Assembly (NCBI GenBank): GCA_001949185.1
Contig: BDGG01000006.1
Location: forward strand, 1,733,657 to 1,797,656
Direction: 5' to 3'
Source of the DNA: Ramazzottius varieornatus
Taxonomy: Eukaryota > Tardigrada > Eutardigrada > Parachela > Ramazzottiidae
Length of the DNA stretch: 64,000 nt
Below are positions 49,030 to 61,880 of the stretch, in pieces. Below the pieces are notes generated by a model that saw only the letters and a program-made list of their open reading frames with translations, was not told the DNA's origin and did no database searches. The position numbers were made by a program, and so were the translations under genes. The first letter of the stretch is position 1; each line of letters starts with the position of its first letter.

Positions 49030-49922
49030 TCCTTCACCTGCAAAATTTCAAAAACATCATAAATCGGTCCTTTGGAGTCTACTCTGTCACAGCACACAAA
49101 AATAGAAGTCATCAGCTCGAAAGATGAGATCAAAATTCCAAGAAAAGATAGGCAATTTCGATGGAAATTCCACTTTCAGTGGCTTATCGTCCTTATTTTC
49201 CGGTTCATTTGCAATGAAAATACAGATACGAGGACGTTTGAATTTTCTGCAGAGTATACTTAAGGTTCGGGGACTTCAAAATGAAAGAAAAAGGGCTACG
49301 GTTTTCATGAAAAATCTGCAAGGCGAAGCGAGGAGAATTTCGAGACATATTAGCGATTTCCACCTGATGTTTCAACTCGTTCTTGCGGCTTACCTGCGTA
49401 GAATCAGCAAGAACCGTCAATGAAGGAATATTCTCCAGAAGTTTCTGTAGAAAACGACTAGTGGTGAGTACTGCAGAACACAAAGGAAAAGGTAGTTAAA
49501 GGGTTTGAAGGAATACAAAGGAAGAGAAACAGAAGGCAAGAAGTGAGAAAGTCAAAACGGGGCGAGAAGGAAAGAGCGCGGATTTCAACAGCTGACTTGG
49601 TCGAAAAGCCCAGGCGCCCAACGGTCCAGGGCGAAACGTGAATTTTCACGTTCGACTCCGTCTGGTACCGCCCCGACTGGGCAGGCATTAAGGCGCCGGC
49701 GCCAAACAAAATTCCAGGATTGGTTGAAAAGGATCCTTACATGAGTCAACATCAGCAGTTTAAGACCAATCAGAACTTTCGTCCAATCAACGACAAAAGC
49801 GGAGCTTTCTGGGGTAGAAACCCGTGAGAAGTGGGTACGGTGTACAGATGAACAGTCTGGCTGCAGGCGCGTTCGGGCCGGAAATGGTGGGAAAAACGAC
49901 CACCCTTGATGGCTCTGATATA
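49030..49922. other. Upstream flank of CenH3, no gene seen
   Basis: This is the probable CenH3 promoter region. Open frames are short and unrecognised. A short GAAAATTCACGTTTCGCCC-type stretch near 49625 is locally GC-rich. No transposon ends are seen until the hAT element at 49931. Confidence 0.35.
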
Positions 49923-49930
49923 CAAGAGGT

Positions 49931-52900
49931 TATTGATGTTCTACTCGGGCAAAATGGCATCTAATATACTATTACTTACTATTCGCCATCAGTTTGAGTT
50001 CTACTTAATTGCTACTTAATATAGTAAAACTTCCGCCTGATCTAATTTACTTTATTATAGTAACTTCCGTTTAATCTCCGTAGTAAAATATATTTTACTA
50101 TTGAAAGCAAAGTTTCAGATCTTAGTAACAAGCCGCACTGGGTAACAAATTACGAACCGCTTACAAATGTTACCGGGAGAACAGAGACCTTAGTCATCGA
50201 GATCGGACAAATACTCTGTATTTCGCAAAGAAAGTATTTTTCTTTCGAGATTGTGGCCGGCTAGTCTGTTTCCTTTCCCCATTGTTGCAGCTGAGCCAAT
50301 GGAAAAAACTCTTTCCGGTGCACTCGAACCAGCCGGTATGGCTAGAATGTCCAAAGCCACACGGCTCAGTAGAGGGAACTTTCCCGCATTCTGTATCCAG
50401 AAGAGCTCTGGATTGTCATCAGTATTATCTTCCGTACTAGCAGGTAGACTGATATAAGTTTGGATTTCCAAATCAAACGGCGAATTATGCGGTGCGACCT
50501 CCAAACTTGCAGCGACGAAAAAGTCCAAGTCATCGTCAGTGTTGAACTTGGAGGTGACATTCGGATCAGCAGGTTCAGGGAGTATGTCTGAGCAAAGAAA
50601 GTTTAGAATTTAGCGATAAACAAATTAAACTAATCAGCTGAACGGTCGAACGTGTACCTGGAATGTTTTGTTCGTACCAATCACTGCTCTTTAGTGCGAG
50701 CCATCTGGAAGCAAGGCTCGCCACCCGATGTGGCAGAGTGAGGCGCAGTTTCTTGTGAAGAAAGGTGCTCGCAATGTACACTGCATCAAACTTCGGATCA
50801 CGTTCATTGATCACGTATCCCAACACGCGAGATAATTCTGATTCCATCGCCAATATGACCTACAAAATACAAAAGCCTTTGCAACTTAACGAAAAGAATC
50901 GAAACGAGTATAAAACGTTAATACCAAAAACAGATCACATAGCGCACAAGAACACCTACTTGATCGAACGGGTTATCGAGGTGGAAGCTAGAGAAGTCCA
51001 GCTTTGATAATGCATCACGGATGCATTCCAAATGTCGAACCAGCCCGTTGATGTAGAAGTGGACCCGATGAATAGTTGCCTCCTTATCAGCGCTCAGCTT
51101 ATCCGTAACCTGCAAGCGGAAAGAAACATCGGCATACAAATTCGATTGTAAATGTCTAGCCACAGCTGTACTGTGACACGTACAGTGTTAAATTTGTCCA
51201 ATAGTTTTATTATATATCTGATGATAACCCATTCTCCCGGTGTAAGACCTGGAATCTTCAGGTGCCGTGCCATGATTTCTTTTACGGAATCTTGTACTAG
51301 ATCCAGGCGCTTAAGAAACAGCAAAGTTGAATTCCATCGAGTTGAGACATCAGCAATCAAAGTCAGGTTCGTGGCTTTGATGAGTTCGCCGGTAGCAACG
51401 GTGGACATTCTGAATGTCTTCACTATGACTCGGGCTTTCCTGATGATGGGCTTCAGCGTCTCGTCTTTCTCAAATACACGAACAGCCGTCTGCAAACGAT
51501 GGATGGTACAGCTGTGGCGCTTAATTCTGAAAAGCGAAAAAAATACGTTATCATTCAGTTGGTGAAGTAGGATCACATGCCTAACTTCTAGATGTTTATA
51601 AGATTTATGGCATGAAATGGAAAACATTACCTTCCGTCGAACTCCCTGTCGCACTGCTCTTCAAACTGCATGTATTCGTCAACTTCTTCTACTACATTGG
51701 CCTCTTCTGTGTCATCGGAGGTCACTGTTACACCCTCTTCATCCTCGTCCGATTCGTTATGACTGTCTGAACCATTTGAGTCAACGAAGGCTTTGAAAGC
51801 GGCTACCATGTTCGATCCGTTGTCGGTCACTATGGCGGATATCTTGGAAGGTGCAATATCCCATTCAGCCAGAATATCCATTGTAAGTTTGAACAGCCGA
51901 GCAGCAGTGTGTGGAGGTGGAAAGGTGCGACAAGCCAGTGTCATTCGTCGCATAACTTTGGAGTGAGGATCGTACAGGCGAGCAGTCATTCCAAGTTTGG
52001 ATTCAGTCATTCCACGCTTCGTCCAAATATCTGTAATGAAATAAGTACACGTTAAACATTAACGAATGTTAATTTTGTCAAATGAACCTTCGAAGGAGAA
52101 CAGTCCTACCTGCTGACAAGGAAATCTTTCGAGCACGACGCAGTACAAATTTCATGTTGGTCAGCAGCTGCTTGTAGACTTTGTCCATCTCGGTATTCAC
52201 AGCTTTTCTACCGAACGCAGGCGATCGAGGGTCATGTTTCATGAAGACACGTTGAGTCGCAGGATTGGCACAGAGTGTTGGCGTCGCGGTGGTACGTAAA
52301 CACCACAATGCACGTTCGCGTAGGACAGCTCGATATCTGCAATAAGGAACGAAATGCGATGAATAGATTAATTATCAGTCACCAGCAAGCAACAGAAAAA
52401 TGAAATCAATCTTACTTGAAACTTCCCTCCTCGTACGGATGTGAAGACTCAAAGCTGAGTTTAGGCTGGATCATCGTTACGCTTGATTCCTGCTGCTTGC
52501 TTTTCTTGACATCTTTGCGACATTTCTCCTGCTCTTCATATTTTCCATAAGCCTGAGGATGATGATTTCTGAGGTGAGCCACAGTATTTCCAGTGTTACC
52601 GGCAGGCTTGACTTCATGTAGGCAGTATTGGCATGTACGACTACCTATCTCGACATCTTCGGTGTAGTGTTGCCATACTGCAGATGCTCTCTTTGGGCCA
52701 CCAAGTCGTTTGCGCTTCACGTTAGCAACCGAAGACGACGTTGATGAGCACTGAGGACTAGGAACAGGTGGATCATCATCCGCAGAGTCCGAAACGTCAT
52801 CATCAGTCATGTTGATCACTGCTGGGCTGACTACGGCTTCCTTGGTGGGAGCAGAAAATTTTCCATTCCCGGCTGGAGGCTTCTTCAGAACGCGTTGTGT

Positions 52901-53440
52901 CTTCCCTTTGGTCGGTAAAGGCATGGCTGATGAGTAGCTATGGGATAGGTCCTACCTAATCATAAGCAAACTAGAAGGACGCAAAAAAAACTAGCCGATC
53001 GTTCCATATTGAGCTTTCAGCAAAACACAAATAATTCGAATCTCCGCCATCACGCACCGGCAAACCGTCAATCCAGCTCGTCTAAGGAGTAAAGAGTATG
53101 TAGGCGCATGGCCATCTTGTGTTCGCCCTACGAAGCCAACTTCTGCTGACATAGGGGCGGGATATGCGGTGTGCGCTGTCTTCTGGGCGTTGCCCCAGAT
53201 ATCAGGGCGCCTACTATAGTACGTCAGTGCGCGCTTTAGACGTATTATACTATATTTTAATATCGTAAACGCTTGATCGAATGTTACTATAATATCTCGG
53301 TTTCCGTTGTGACTTACTTTACTATTAATTTTCTGTGTCGCAGTCCAGTACATTCACTTAATATTACTTACTATAGTATATGCTAAAAGCATCTACTTTC
53401 ACATACTTTAATATACTTTTACTATAATAGAACATCACTA
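49931..53440 (-). mobile_element. Complete autonomous hAT transposon (3,510 bp)
   Basis: The ends are 13-bp terminal inverted repeats, TATTGATGTTCTA (49931-49943) and the complement of TAGTGATGTTCTA (53428-53440), matching at 12 of 13 bases. They are flanked by a perfect 8-bp target duplication CAAGAGGT (49923-49930 and 53441-53448). Both subterminal regions are dense in TACTAT / TTACTATAGTAA variants. Inside is one gene on the minus strand encoding an uninterrupted transposase. Intact ends, intact duplication and an intact ORF indicate recent activity. Confidence 0.95.
50190..52924 (-). CDS. hAT transposase (BED zinc finger, RNase H-like, dimerisation domain)
   Basis: This protein catalyses cut-and-paste transposition of its own element. 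Seven exons (52416-52924, 52110-52336, 51631-52030, 51184-51526, 50960-51109, 50658-50859 and 50190-50587) join in phase to 742 residues. An acidic Ser-rich N-terminus precedes a BED zinc finger (VWQHYTEDVEIGSRTCQYCL, then AHLRNHH). The RNase H-like core includes DIWTKRGMTESKLGMTARLY, VTDNGSNMVAAFKAFVD with a catalytic Asp, an acidic insertion, and ADVSTRWNSTLLFLKRLDLV. The C-terminal hAT dimerisation domain reads ELFWIQNAGKFPLLSRVALD, ILAIPAGSSAPERVFSIGSA, then GHNLERKILSLRNTEYLSD before TAA. No stop or frameshift is seen. It resembles ZBED1/DREF-like hAT proteins, but its location between TIRs shows it is still a transposon gene. Confidence 0.93.
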
Positions 53441-53448
53441 CAAGAGGT

Positions 53449-56400
53449 GGAAATTTCGATGATGGAAGAACAGGGTGAGAACGGCAGGACGGAAAAGCTG
53501 GGATAGGTTGGGATGACCGGTCTTCCGTGACATCAAACCCGGAAACCACAAGTTCCAAAATTTCCTGGTGTTTTTTTCAAGGGTTTCCAGTCGACCACCT
53601 CATTTGTACACTATAGAGTAGCATTCCCTCAAATCTCGGCTACACACCGTCAGCCAGTGTAATCCTGGCATGCCACGAACAGTACTCTATAACGTCAGTA
53701 CACCGAAACTGAGAGAAGACATCAGTTCAACGGTCCCAGTTACTGGAATTACCTAGGGCGGTGCGGCAGTGTACCGCACTAGGTTCGGAAACACCAAACT
53801 ACATTAGCTATGCTAGTCCAGTAAGGAAACAAAACGCCTTGTTAAGGTCTGATTCGCACGCTCTATAAAACTTTAAAAATTTCTGCCACGAAAAACGCTG
53901 AGAAGGAAATTTGATAGAGAATCAGAGAGAAAACTTGCACGAATTCGACTTTCGTGCCCCATTTCGATCTTTCAAAGCACTCTAAACTGGAAACGACATG
54001 CAAGGGGTAGTGCGTTCAGTTATCTATAAAGCTGTATCAGCCGAAATTATATCCAAGGTCTTTAACGAGAGCAGATGTGGACAGAAACACAGAACCTTCA
54101 AATCCTGACCAGTGGTCAATAGGAGAGGAGCCTGTTCTTGTCGCTCTTCTTTCTCGCACGCAGAGCCTGCTCGCTCAGTGTGCCTTATCTCAATGGGGAG
54201 GTAGATTCTGGCAGATTATTTTGCTTCCTTCTCCACCTATCACTGCATGCCTTGTGGCCACTAACCAAGCAAGGAATGCTGCACAGCACTAACGCGGTGG
54301 AATGGCTCATCCATAAAGCTTCTGAATAACGCACACAGAGATCGCCAACTGTTCGCCATCTCTTCAACGGATTACCTAACCTTGACTTTCTTGCACTATG
54401 TCCGACTCTGATAAGGTCCTGATACGGAAATGGAGGTGGCGGATTCGCTGTGTTGTAGGTTCCAGTAGTTCTCCATTCTCACTCAGTCTACGGCAGAACT
54501 GAACCGACGCAGCCCGACGAGTACCATCACTGACAGCACATGGAAATTGGAAGAATGAATTTGCGAATTGTCTTTAACAAATCGATTCATACAAGTCGGC
54601 GCATACAACAGCAAATTTTAGAGCAAGATTAATCCGAAGACACCCTGACCATGATTGAAAACAGAAAAATAAATCAATGATGTACCATAACTGAGATCTT
54701 TCTGGATGGACACTGCCCGCATGCGCTGGCATGCTACAGTTGAAGTCTATTGCAGTTGCAAGCAGAACCTATCAATTCGATGTGATGTATTGCTTACAAG
54801 ACTCGAAAAATGCTCGAAGCGTTTTTAGCGGTCATCATTTTATGGAGTGTGAGATTAAGACCTCAAAATCACTTCCTTCCTTTCATCTCGTACATGCCGC
54901 AACTATTAAGCAACGCTCAATAATGCACTGTGGAAACAGTAGACCCTTTTTAAATTTTCACTGCGCCGCTTACGCAAGGACAGTCGCAGCATTTCGGTAT
55001 TCTTGTTTCTGGTCAGAAGCAGATATCAGACAAGGTTCACTGAAGGACGGCACGCGCCACTGCAGATCAGTAGCTCTACGTATCATCGCTTCGTGACTCG
55101 ACACCTGCGTTTCCCGGTCTTGACCGAATACCCTCGCTCGCATGAAACCTCGCGAACCGTCAACTAGATTCAAATTGATGACTGTCCAAAAGTGTGACCG
55201 ACTCTCGCTTTCTTAAAAAACTGAAACAAGCCGCTTGAATACACTCCATCTGTAGCGACGGCCATGGGGTCGACAAGTTCAGGAAATACATCTGATGTTC
55301 GCGACATGAATAAATTACAGGACTGCAGAAACTGCAATCCTGGTTCTAGTAACCAGAACAGAAGATGTACAATATTTCAGAAGGTATTCGAAACTTTAAA
55401 ATCTATGGACGGTGGTGTTAAAATCGAGTTTTCAGTTAGAGGAAACGACAGCGCTACCGGTTGACCCCATCATCTGCGACGTTTTGCCGGTACCGCGACT
55501 TCCTTTTGTTGATCGCATCAGAATTTCCGACTGAACACTGGCGCGACGTCACGTCTCCTAGTCCACAAGACCGACGTTAGCATAAAACCATCATGCAATG
55601 TTGCATTCGTTTGGCTGGGAATCTGTGATCAACATTCCGTTTCGGCTGGTCTGTAAAAGCACCGAATAAAGTCATCATCAACCATTTCGGAAAAACTTAG
55701 TTTGAGCATTGCGACAAATTGTCATGATCGGGCGCGCGAGAATCGAGAGGAGATGGTCAGGATAATTTTACCGGTCCTGCGTCCGGGTGCTATAGGTTAC
55801 AGAGCAGTTCTCTGTGTGCCTTCGAAAACGCGTTTGAACTGCGCATTGTACTGGTTGGCCACTGTACAACCACTAATGGCTCCGCACTGGCTGACTGTGA
55901 AGTATCGATTATTCAATTCGTCTTTGACACGTGTGCTCGACAAAACTGTTTTGATGCCCACCGGTGCGGCGGCCCGTCATAGTTTCCAGATTTGTTCGTG
56001 GAGAAGAAATCATGCAATACTTGAGTTACCTAAGAAAGTTCTACAGTGATACACCGCTCATGTTGAAAGGTTTGATTCCATAAGGAGAACCTTAATATTT
56101 TTACAGTCGCTCTCTAGAGATATATCGAGTTATGGCACAAGAACTATTTCACTCCAAGACAACTTGCTGCAATTCGATGGCTTTACAAAATACGCTTCCC
56201 GGTTTCGCGTTCGCATACATGCAATCTACGTCAAGACATTTCTTGCTTACCTGAACCCAATGGAAGATAGTTTCATCTGCAGCGACCACGCAGAACAGTA
56301 CCGCTGTGTGGGGTTTCCCTATAAATCTCTGAACACCGTAAAAACTACTGTGTTCTCTCCGGGAATGGATGTACGTCACTCAATTCACAATGTGAAACTG

Positions 56401-57589
56401 CAGATATGGTCGGTAGGCGGTAGCTCATACGATTGAAACAGCTGTGACGCCACGAGATTCAATCAATCCAATCAATCCAATCAATCCGGAGAGTTCACAT
56501 GTTGCTTGGTTCAGTTATGAAATTAGCTGTTCAGTGAATGACTCGCACAGACTAATAGTATTTTGTCCGACTGCGCTGATTGGCTACTAAGGTTGTCCAT
56601 AATTACGTCAAGATCTGACGCCATGCTGGCTTTGTGTAACAGCTACGCTAACACTCTAGTGAACCAATATCAGTGACGTACATGAATTTCGGGAGAGTAT
56701 ACAGTAATCCGACAGTTCGGATCCTCATTCCTCATTAGTCTCACCGTTTCATTTCTGGAGTTATTTGGAGAGTGGGAATCTTCATCCGTGATCGTGACCG
56801 ACGGTCAGATGCGCCGTCGGCGTTCGTGAAGTATAACTCGTACTGTATGTCTTTAGTGTCTGAATGTGCGTGCTGCCGCTGGACTGAATCGATTGATAAC
56901 GGGATCGAATCTTCGAGAGGAATTTTTCCTCAGCTGTTCCCGCATTCTCTTCCTGAATGATATTCTTCATCCGTCGTGATGTCCGCCTGGACAGACTGGA
57001 GTAATTCTACGTGATCTTTTCGACACTGGTTTATGCGCGTTCGCTGCCGGCAGGATATTTACCTGAACGTGATGGTTGCTCATGCAGAAAACGCTGAGGT
57101 AAGCAGCTTTTAGATCGGATCGCGTAGGTGAAGTTTCTGGTCACTCAGCTCGTTTGTGGCCCTCTTCACCTAGCTTTTTTTCTGCGAGACGGTTCACTTA
57201 TCACAATGCGTATCGAAAGTTTGACTTTGGTTGTGAGAAGGTTACTTCGAGCGGTGCAAAGTTCCGAAAGATCGTCAGAATTGGTTTATGAAAAACTAGG
57301 TATCATGCCCCACAAGACGTCAAAATCGTAACGTGGTGTGGGCCTTTTTTACCAGATAGTTTGTGCGCTTTCGTGACGTCATCTCTTGTGTTGATCTCAG
57401 ATTTTTTATGCGCGCTTTCGGAGTTTTACCTTCGTGTTTTGTTTCAGGCACGATTGACTTCCATCTGACGTCAATTGATGGGTATCACCTTGATGGTTGC
57501 ACGGGTCTAAATCGTCACATGTATCTGTTTGTCTGTCATGAGTTAGCGATCCAAGGAGTGCCTGCAGCATTGGCTCGACTGAACTACTT
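53449..57589. other. Large spacer, no gene confidently recognised
   Basis: Open frames are short. The best small candidate is ATG 55264 (gccATGGGG), giving a 66-residue peptide with an N-myristoylation-like MGSTSSG start and a Cys pair (DCRNC). The 115-codon frame at 55702-56049 has no recognisable domain. 56458-56482 is a short AATCAATCC microsatellite. The part just before 57590 should hold the promoter of the chromodomain gene. Confidence 0.3.
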
Positions 57590-60500
57590 ATGATGGGAAT
57601 TAACCATTCGAAGCTGCATGCGAGAGAGTGGAGGGATATAAATGTTGAGCCTGAAAGGAAGTTGGAGTGTTCGATTGCGACTGATGTACAGGTGACGTCT
57701 TCGATCGAACAGCCTAAGTCGTCTGCTGAGGCCGAACTTCTGGGAACTCCTTCTGTAGCTGTTGTGGAGTTTTTCGAAGGTGCGTCTGGTGAGAAAGCCG
57801 AAGAGAAGAAGAAAGGTTCTCGACGGCTGAGTTTCCTCGATCTGGTGGAACGGTGTGTGACGACTTGCTTGAAGGAAGCGCCTGCTGCGTTATCTTCAGT
57901 CCCAGCAATGTCTTCGCCGTCTGAATCCTCCAGGTCGACCAAATCTGTGGGAGGCGGCGGTTCGGAAGCCGAGAAGACCGTCGAAGCTCCGGCGGAGGGA
58001 ACGTCGGACGAGCATATCGAGCCTGCGGAGACCGCGTCGAATATCTTTGTCAGCCTCTTCGACAAGTTTCGGTTTGACAGGATCGACGAGGAAGTGAACA
58101 CGGATTCTGACGCAGAAACCGACAGCGATGATGACAGAATATTACCGTTTGGCTCGTGTGTCGTTTACTATCCAAAAGAGAGGTGTTTCAAAGCACAAAA
58201 CGAAGGTAAGAAATTTTTGTTCTGTGTCACTGGTTTTTACACTTGCACATGGCGTCAGTTGACATGGTTCTCTTCATGCATTCGTGTCCTATGTTGATGC
58301 AGTGATGTCATGTGTGCGTCCAACAGGATGGTCGGAAAAACTGTTGATCTTGATTGATTGGTGGAAACATTACGACCTTTTCCAACGTATGCTGGTGAAT
58401 TGATTGAGTTGATTAGCTCCTTCATGAAGTGTTTCAGTTCGGATGTTTCTTTGGCAGATGGAAGGTTTTTCGATATCCCTACCTTTGCTCAACCACAAAC
58501 GGAGGAAGAGCGAGAATGTTGGGAGAAGGACTTCTGTGAAACTTTTGAGTCAAGCATAAAACGACATGTCCTGACTGATCGAGCTGAACCTGACATCGAA
58601 ATAGAGAATACTCCTGTTTCTCCTGCCTTTGAAATCATAAACGGTGAGTAACGATAAGGTCCACTAAGCCCCCGTTGATATTGAACTGTGGTAACGAGCC
58701 TCTCTTTTCGAGCTTTCTTTTATGGGCTTTTATGTGATCCCTGCATCCGAATTTGTAGAGACGCCAGAGGACAGCTCCGATTACACCTTCCACGAAAGGA
58801 ACTCTTCGCAAAGCATCCAGTCTAACGAACCGGGCCGATGTCGGTCCACCCGCCAAAGAAATCGCCTGCCGTCTGAAACCAGTTCGGAATCCTCTTCAGA
58901 ACCTTTATCGTCCGGTAAAGCAAGCACGAGACCACGGAGAAAAGCTAAAGGTACTAAAGTAGCCAAATCTCCGAAGCAAGCAAGTAAAGCACGAAAACGA
59001 CCTCAGACGCTTGGCAAGAGGCATCCTTTGAGTATTAGTACCACCTGATGCCTCTTCCTTGTTTCAGATCAGTTTCACTATACGTACGCCCCTCTGCTTT
59101 TTTCCCCTTGTTTTGTTCGGCTTTGACCTTGTTACGAGTGTCAGTTCTGCTAAAATGTGAATCTGAGGTTCCTTACTAGTCGAGAGATCTCTGGAATGTG
59201 CCACTCATCGGGGTTTCTCCCTCTGGATCTGGATCTGGATCGTTATACTTTTTTCCAAACTGTAGTCTCTCAATCTTAGCCGTGATTACTTCACGTAGTT
59301 TCTGGCGTTTGCCCCTGCTATGAACCGCGCATTGTGATGATGTTATGCTTTTCCGTGCATTGTGTCTCTCCCGTTCTCGTGCCTAGTGCGCTCACTTCCG
59401 CCTTGTGACGCCAGAACGCCACCTGTGAAGCAGCTGCTTGCTTCTTCCGCTACTTCCGGTGGGCGTGTTGTTCGTTTGCCGTGCTGGAACTTGGTCGTCG
59501 TTCCTGATTGGCTGACACGGCGCAGGCGATCCGAAAAGTAATAGCTTTTCACGTTTCATTTTGATCGGCAATCATTTCGCAAAACTGGTCTGACTTCTGT
59601 TCCTCTTCGTTCCGGATTACTAACCGTTGCTTCCCATCTTTCTTTACAGGTTACTCTCCTCGCCGCAGTCTCAGTTCAAGTCATATGATGTCCCAAGATT
59701 CCAAACCGTCGCAGAACCTGAGACGAAGTCAGCGTGGCAGTCAGCAGAAAATCAAGGAAGACGCGCTCAGCTTTGATGATGAACTAGTCCACGCCACACG
59801 CTCTCTCCGCAGCAGTCAGCAAGTGAAGCAAGAAGATCTGACGGATGAAGATGAAGTTCCACTTTTGAAACACTCTCCAGTTCGGCGCAGTGCTCGACGA
59901 AAGATGCCCATCAAACAAGAACCGGTCGACCAAGATGGACCTGCCAAATCAAGCTCTGTCTCGTCGACGGCCGTTACTGAGGAAGTTATGATCACACCCG
60001 TCCGCACTCGTGGCCGAGCCACTCGAGAAAGCATTGGTACGCCTGTTCCTCGAGCTCAACGTTCTTCAGCGCAGAGTAAGTGTAAAGCCTTCCACTGGCT
60101 AGACAAGAACCCTACATGGTCGGTCGATGAAGGAATTAGGATCAAAAGGGAACTGACTGGGGAGAGCTTGCTTTATTAGTAATGCTAGGTCTCAAGAGAA
60201 GGAAAAGAAAAAGCCCCCCCCCCCCCCATTGTTACTGAACAGTCGGTTTATATACTTTGACAGCGAAGCAGAAGGAAAGAGAAAGTTCTAGAAGTGCGTG
60301 AAGTGTTCGTGCTGATTCAGCACGAGTGCTTCATTGCCGAGATAAGCTCCTTACATAAGTGCTCGAAAGACAAATCTGGTATCTGAATAACGGTTGATGC
60401 GAAATTCACTTCTGGATTTTTGCCTCGATCATTTGCGCACTGGGTTGACGTATTAGTAAGTTATACCCGGGGGAGAGCACAAGACTGTATATTGCCATGG

Positions 60501-61214
60501 AGTGGTAATTCACTGTTGTTGTCCAGAATGGTTTCGCTGGGTGGGTGTTTCGGGAAAATTTATTTTTCTCGTTGCTCCACCCATTTCGAGTTGTTTGATT
60601 GGCTTGGGTTAGATAGTGCTTTTTAATTGGTCGCACGCCGGTACTTTTGACTGGCCACTGGACAACCGTGACCGTCTGATGTTACAACGGATGGTGTCTC
60701 AATTTTCCTCTTGGCTTCCCTTGTAGAGCGGGAAGTGGAAATCCTCGACCACAGGGAGAATCGAGGGAAGTACATGTTTCGCGTCCGTGAACGTGACGGC
60801 GAGACTCGCTGGTTAGAGCAGGACTACGTGGCCAAATTCGTCGATCCAGTCGTAGGTTCTGCATACTTGGAAGCGTGTGGCCTCACTTCAGGCACGACGC
60901 GCTTGAAAGGAATGGCTCGACACTCAAGCAGGACCCCGTCTCGCTCTGCTCAGTCGTCGGAACGTTCTTCCAAGAAACCAAAGATTAAGAAGGAAGAAGT
61001 GGCCGTCGAAGTGATCGACGGGAAGAAATACTTCTACGTGGAAAAGATACTTGGGAAACGTAAAGGTAAAACTGAAGACGAGTTTCTTGTCAAGTGGATG
61101 AACTATGATGAGAAGAATAACTCTTGGGAACCTCGAAGCAACGTTAATGCACCACAGCTGCTCCGGGAATACGAGGAGAAGGAAGCTGCTGAGAAAGGAG
61201 ATGTAGATTGTTAG
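57590..61214 (+). CDS. Chromodomain protein of unusual architecture
   Basis: Six exons (57590-58205, 58327-58386, 58458-58643, 58759-58950, 59650-60075 and 60727-61214), all joined at phase-1 introns, give 655 residues. ATG at 57590 has an in-frame stop about 50 bp upstream. The N-terminal half is acidic and unrecognised, with a Trp-rich segment WSEKLLILIDWWKHYDLFQH. The middle is Ser/Arg/Lys-rich with SUMO-like IKQEP and VKQED sites. The C-terminal part has a degenerate chromo-like fold (REVEILDHRENRGKYMFRVR...TRWLEQDYVAKFVDP) followed by a canonical chromodomain (YFYVEKILGKRKGKTEDEFL, VKWMNYDEKNNSWEP, APQLLREYEEKE). The aromatic cage positions appear as F, W and Y, so methyl-lysine (H3K9me/K27me-type) reading is plausible. 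It ends without a chromoshadow domain, so it is not HP1. The function is inferred only from the chromodomain. Confidence 0.82.
60214..60227. repeat. Poly-C tract
   Basis: A run of 14 C lies in the last intron of the chromodomain gene. Its length may be uncertain in the assembly. Confidence 0.8.
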
Positions 61215-61880
61215 TGAAGTTGTATGAAGTCGCTCATGGTCAAGTTCCTTGGTAGAGTCTCTTTTCGTGAATTTGTGTACTTTTTTCCAAACTTCCGTTT
61301 CTTTGTATACGTATACCGACGAGCCGTAGTGGCTCAGGAAGGCTCTCTTTCCCATTTCATTACCGTCCTCACTGTTTCATCTTTCATGGATCCTTTCGTT
61401 GTTTTGTTTTTCATGTAGAGTTTCTTCCTCATTTCGTTCTACGCTGTGCACCGTACCGTGACTTTGTGTACCAAAGGTAACGTGACTTCCATTGTAAAAA
61501 CCTACTGTTAGAAGTTCTTTGTTACAATGAACTTTCGCGCCGTTGTTGGAATTGTATAAAGTTGTGTACCAAGATTTACAATAACCGTCGCGCTCCATTT
61601 TGTTCAGAGCCATTAAACTTTTTCCGGTCTCCCCGCGAGCTATGCCAAATAGACACTTTCATTTCCGACGTATACGTTGTGATAGCTGAACAACTTGGTT
61701 ACGAACACCGCCGTGTGGATTGCTCGTGCAATAACAAGCTCCGCGGCGTTATCCGGACAGGAAGGTGTATCAGATTTTTTCCTCGAAAGTTCAGTCTACT
61801 GAGATCTCTACCGCATCCCGTTCTGCTTTCGGACGCTATAATCCTTAAATTTGGTTTGACATTCAACAAACACTTGATGG
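61215..61880. other. Spacer between chromodomain and LysM genes
   Basis: This probably holds the 3' UTR of the chromodomain gene and the promoter of the LysM/receptor pair. No coding region is recognised. Confidence 0.35.

Noticed and set aside
48535-49127. Plus-strand frames of 128-146 codons over the CenH3 first exon
   Set aside because: Shadow frames of the GC-rich CenH3 tail on the opposite strand.
56458-56482. AATCAATCC tandem as a possible CRISPR-like or satellite array
   Set aside because: Only about three short imperfect units, so it is an ordinary microsatellite.
57406-58101. 231-codon minus-strand open frame
   Set aside because: Antisense to the first exon of the chromodomain gene. 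The plus-strand frame splices consistently through six exons while this one has no partner.
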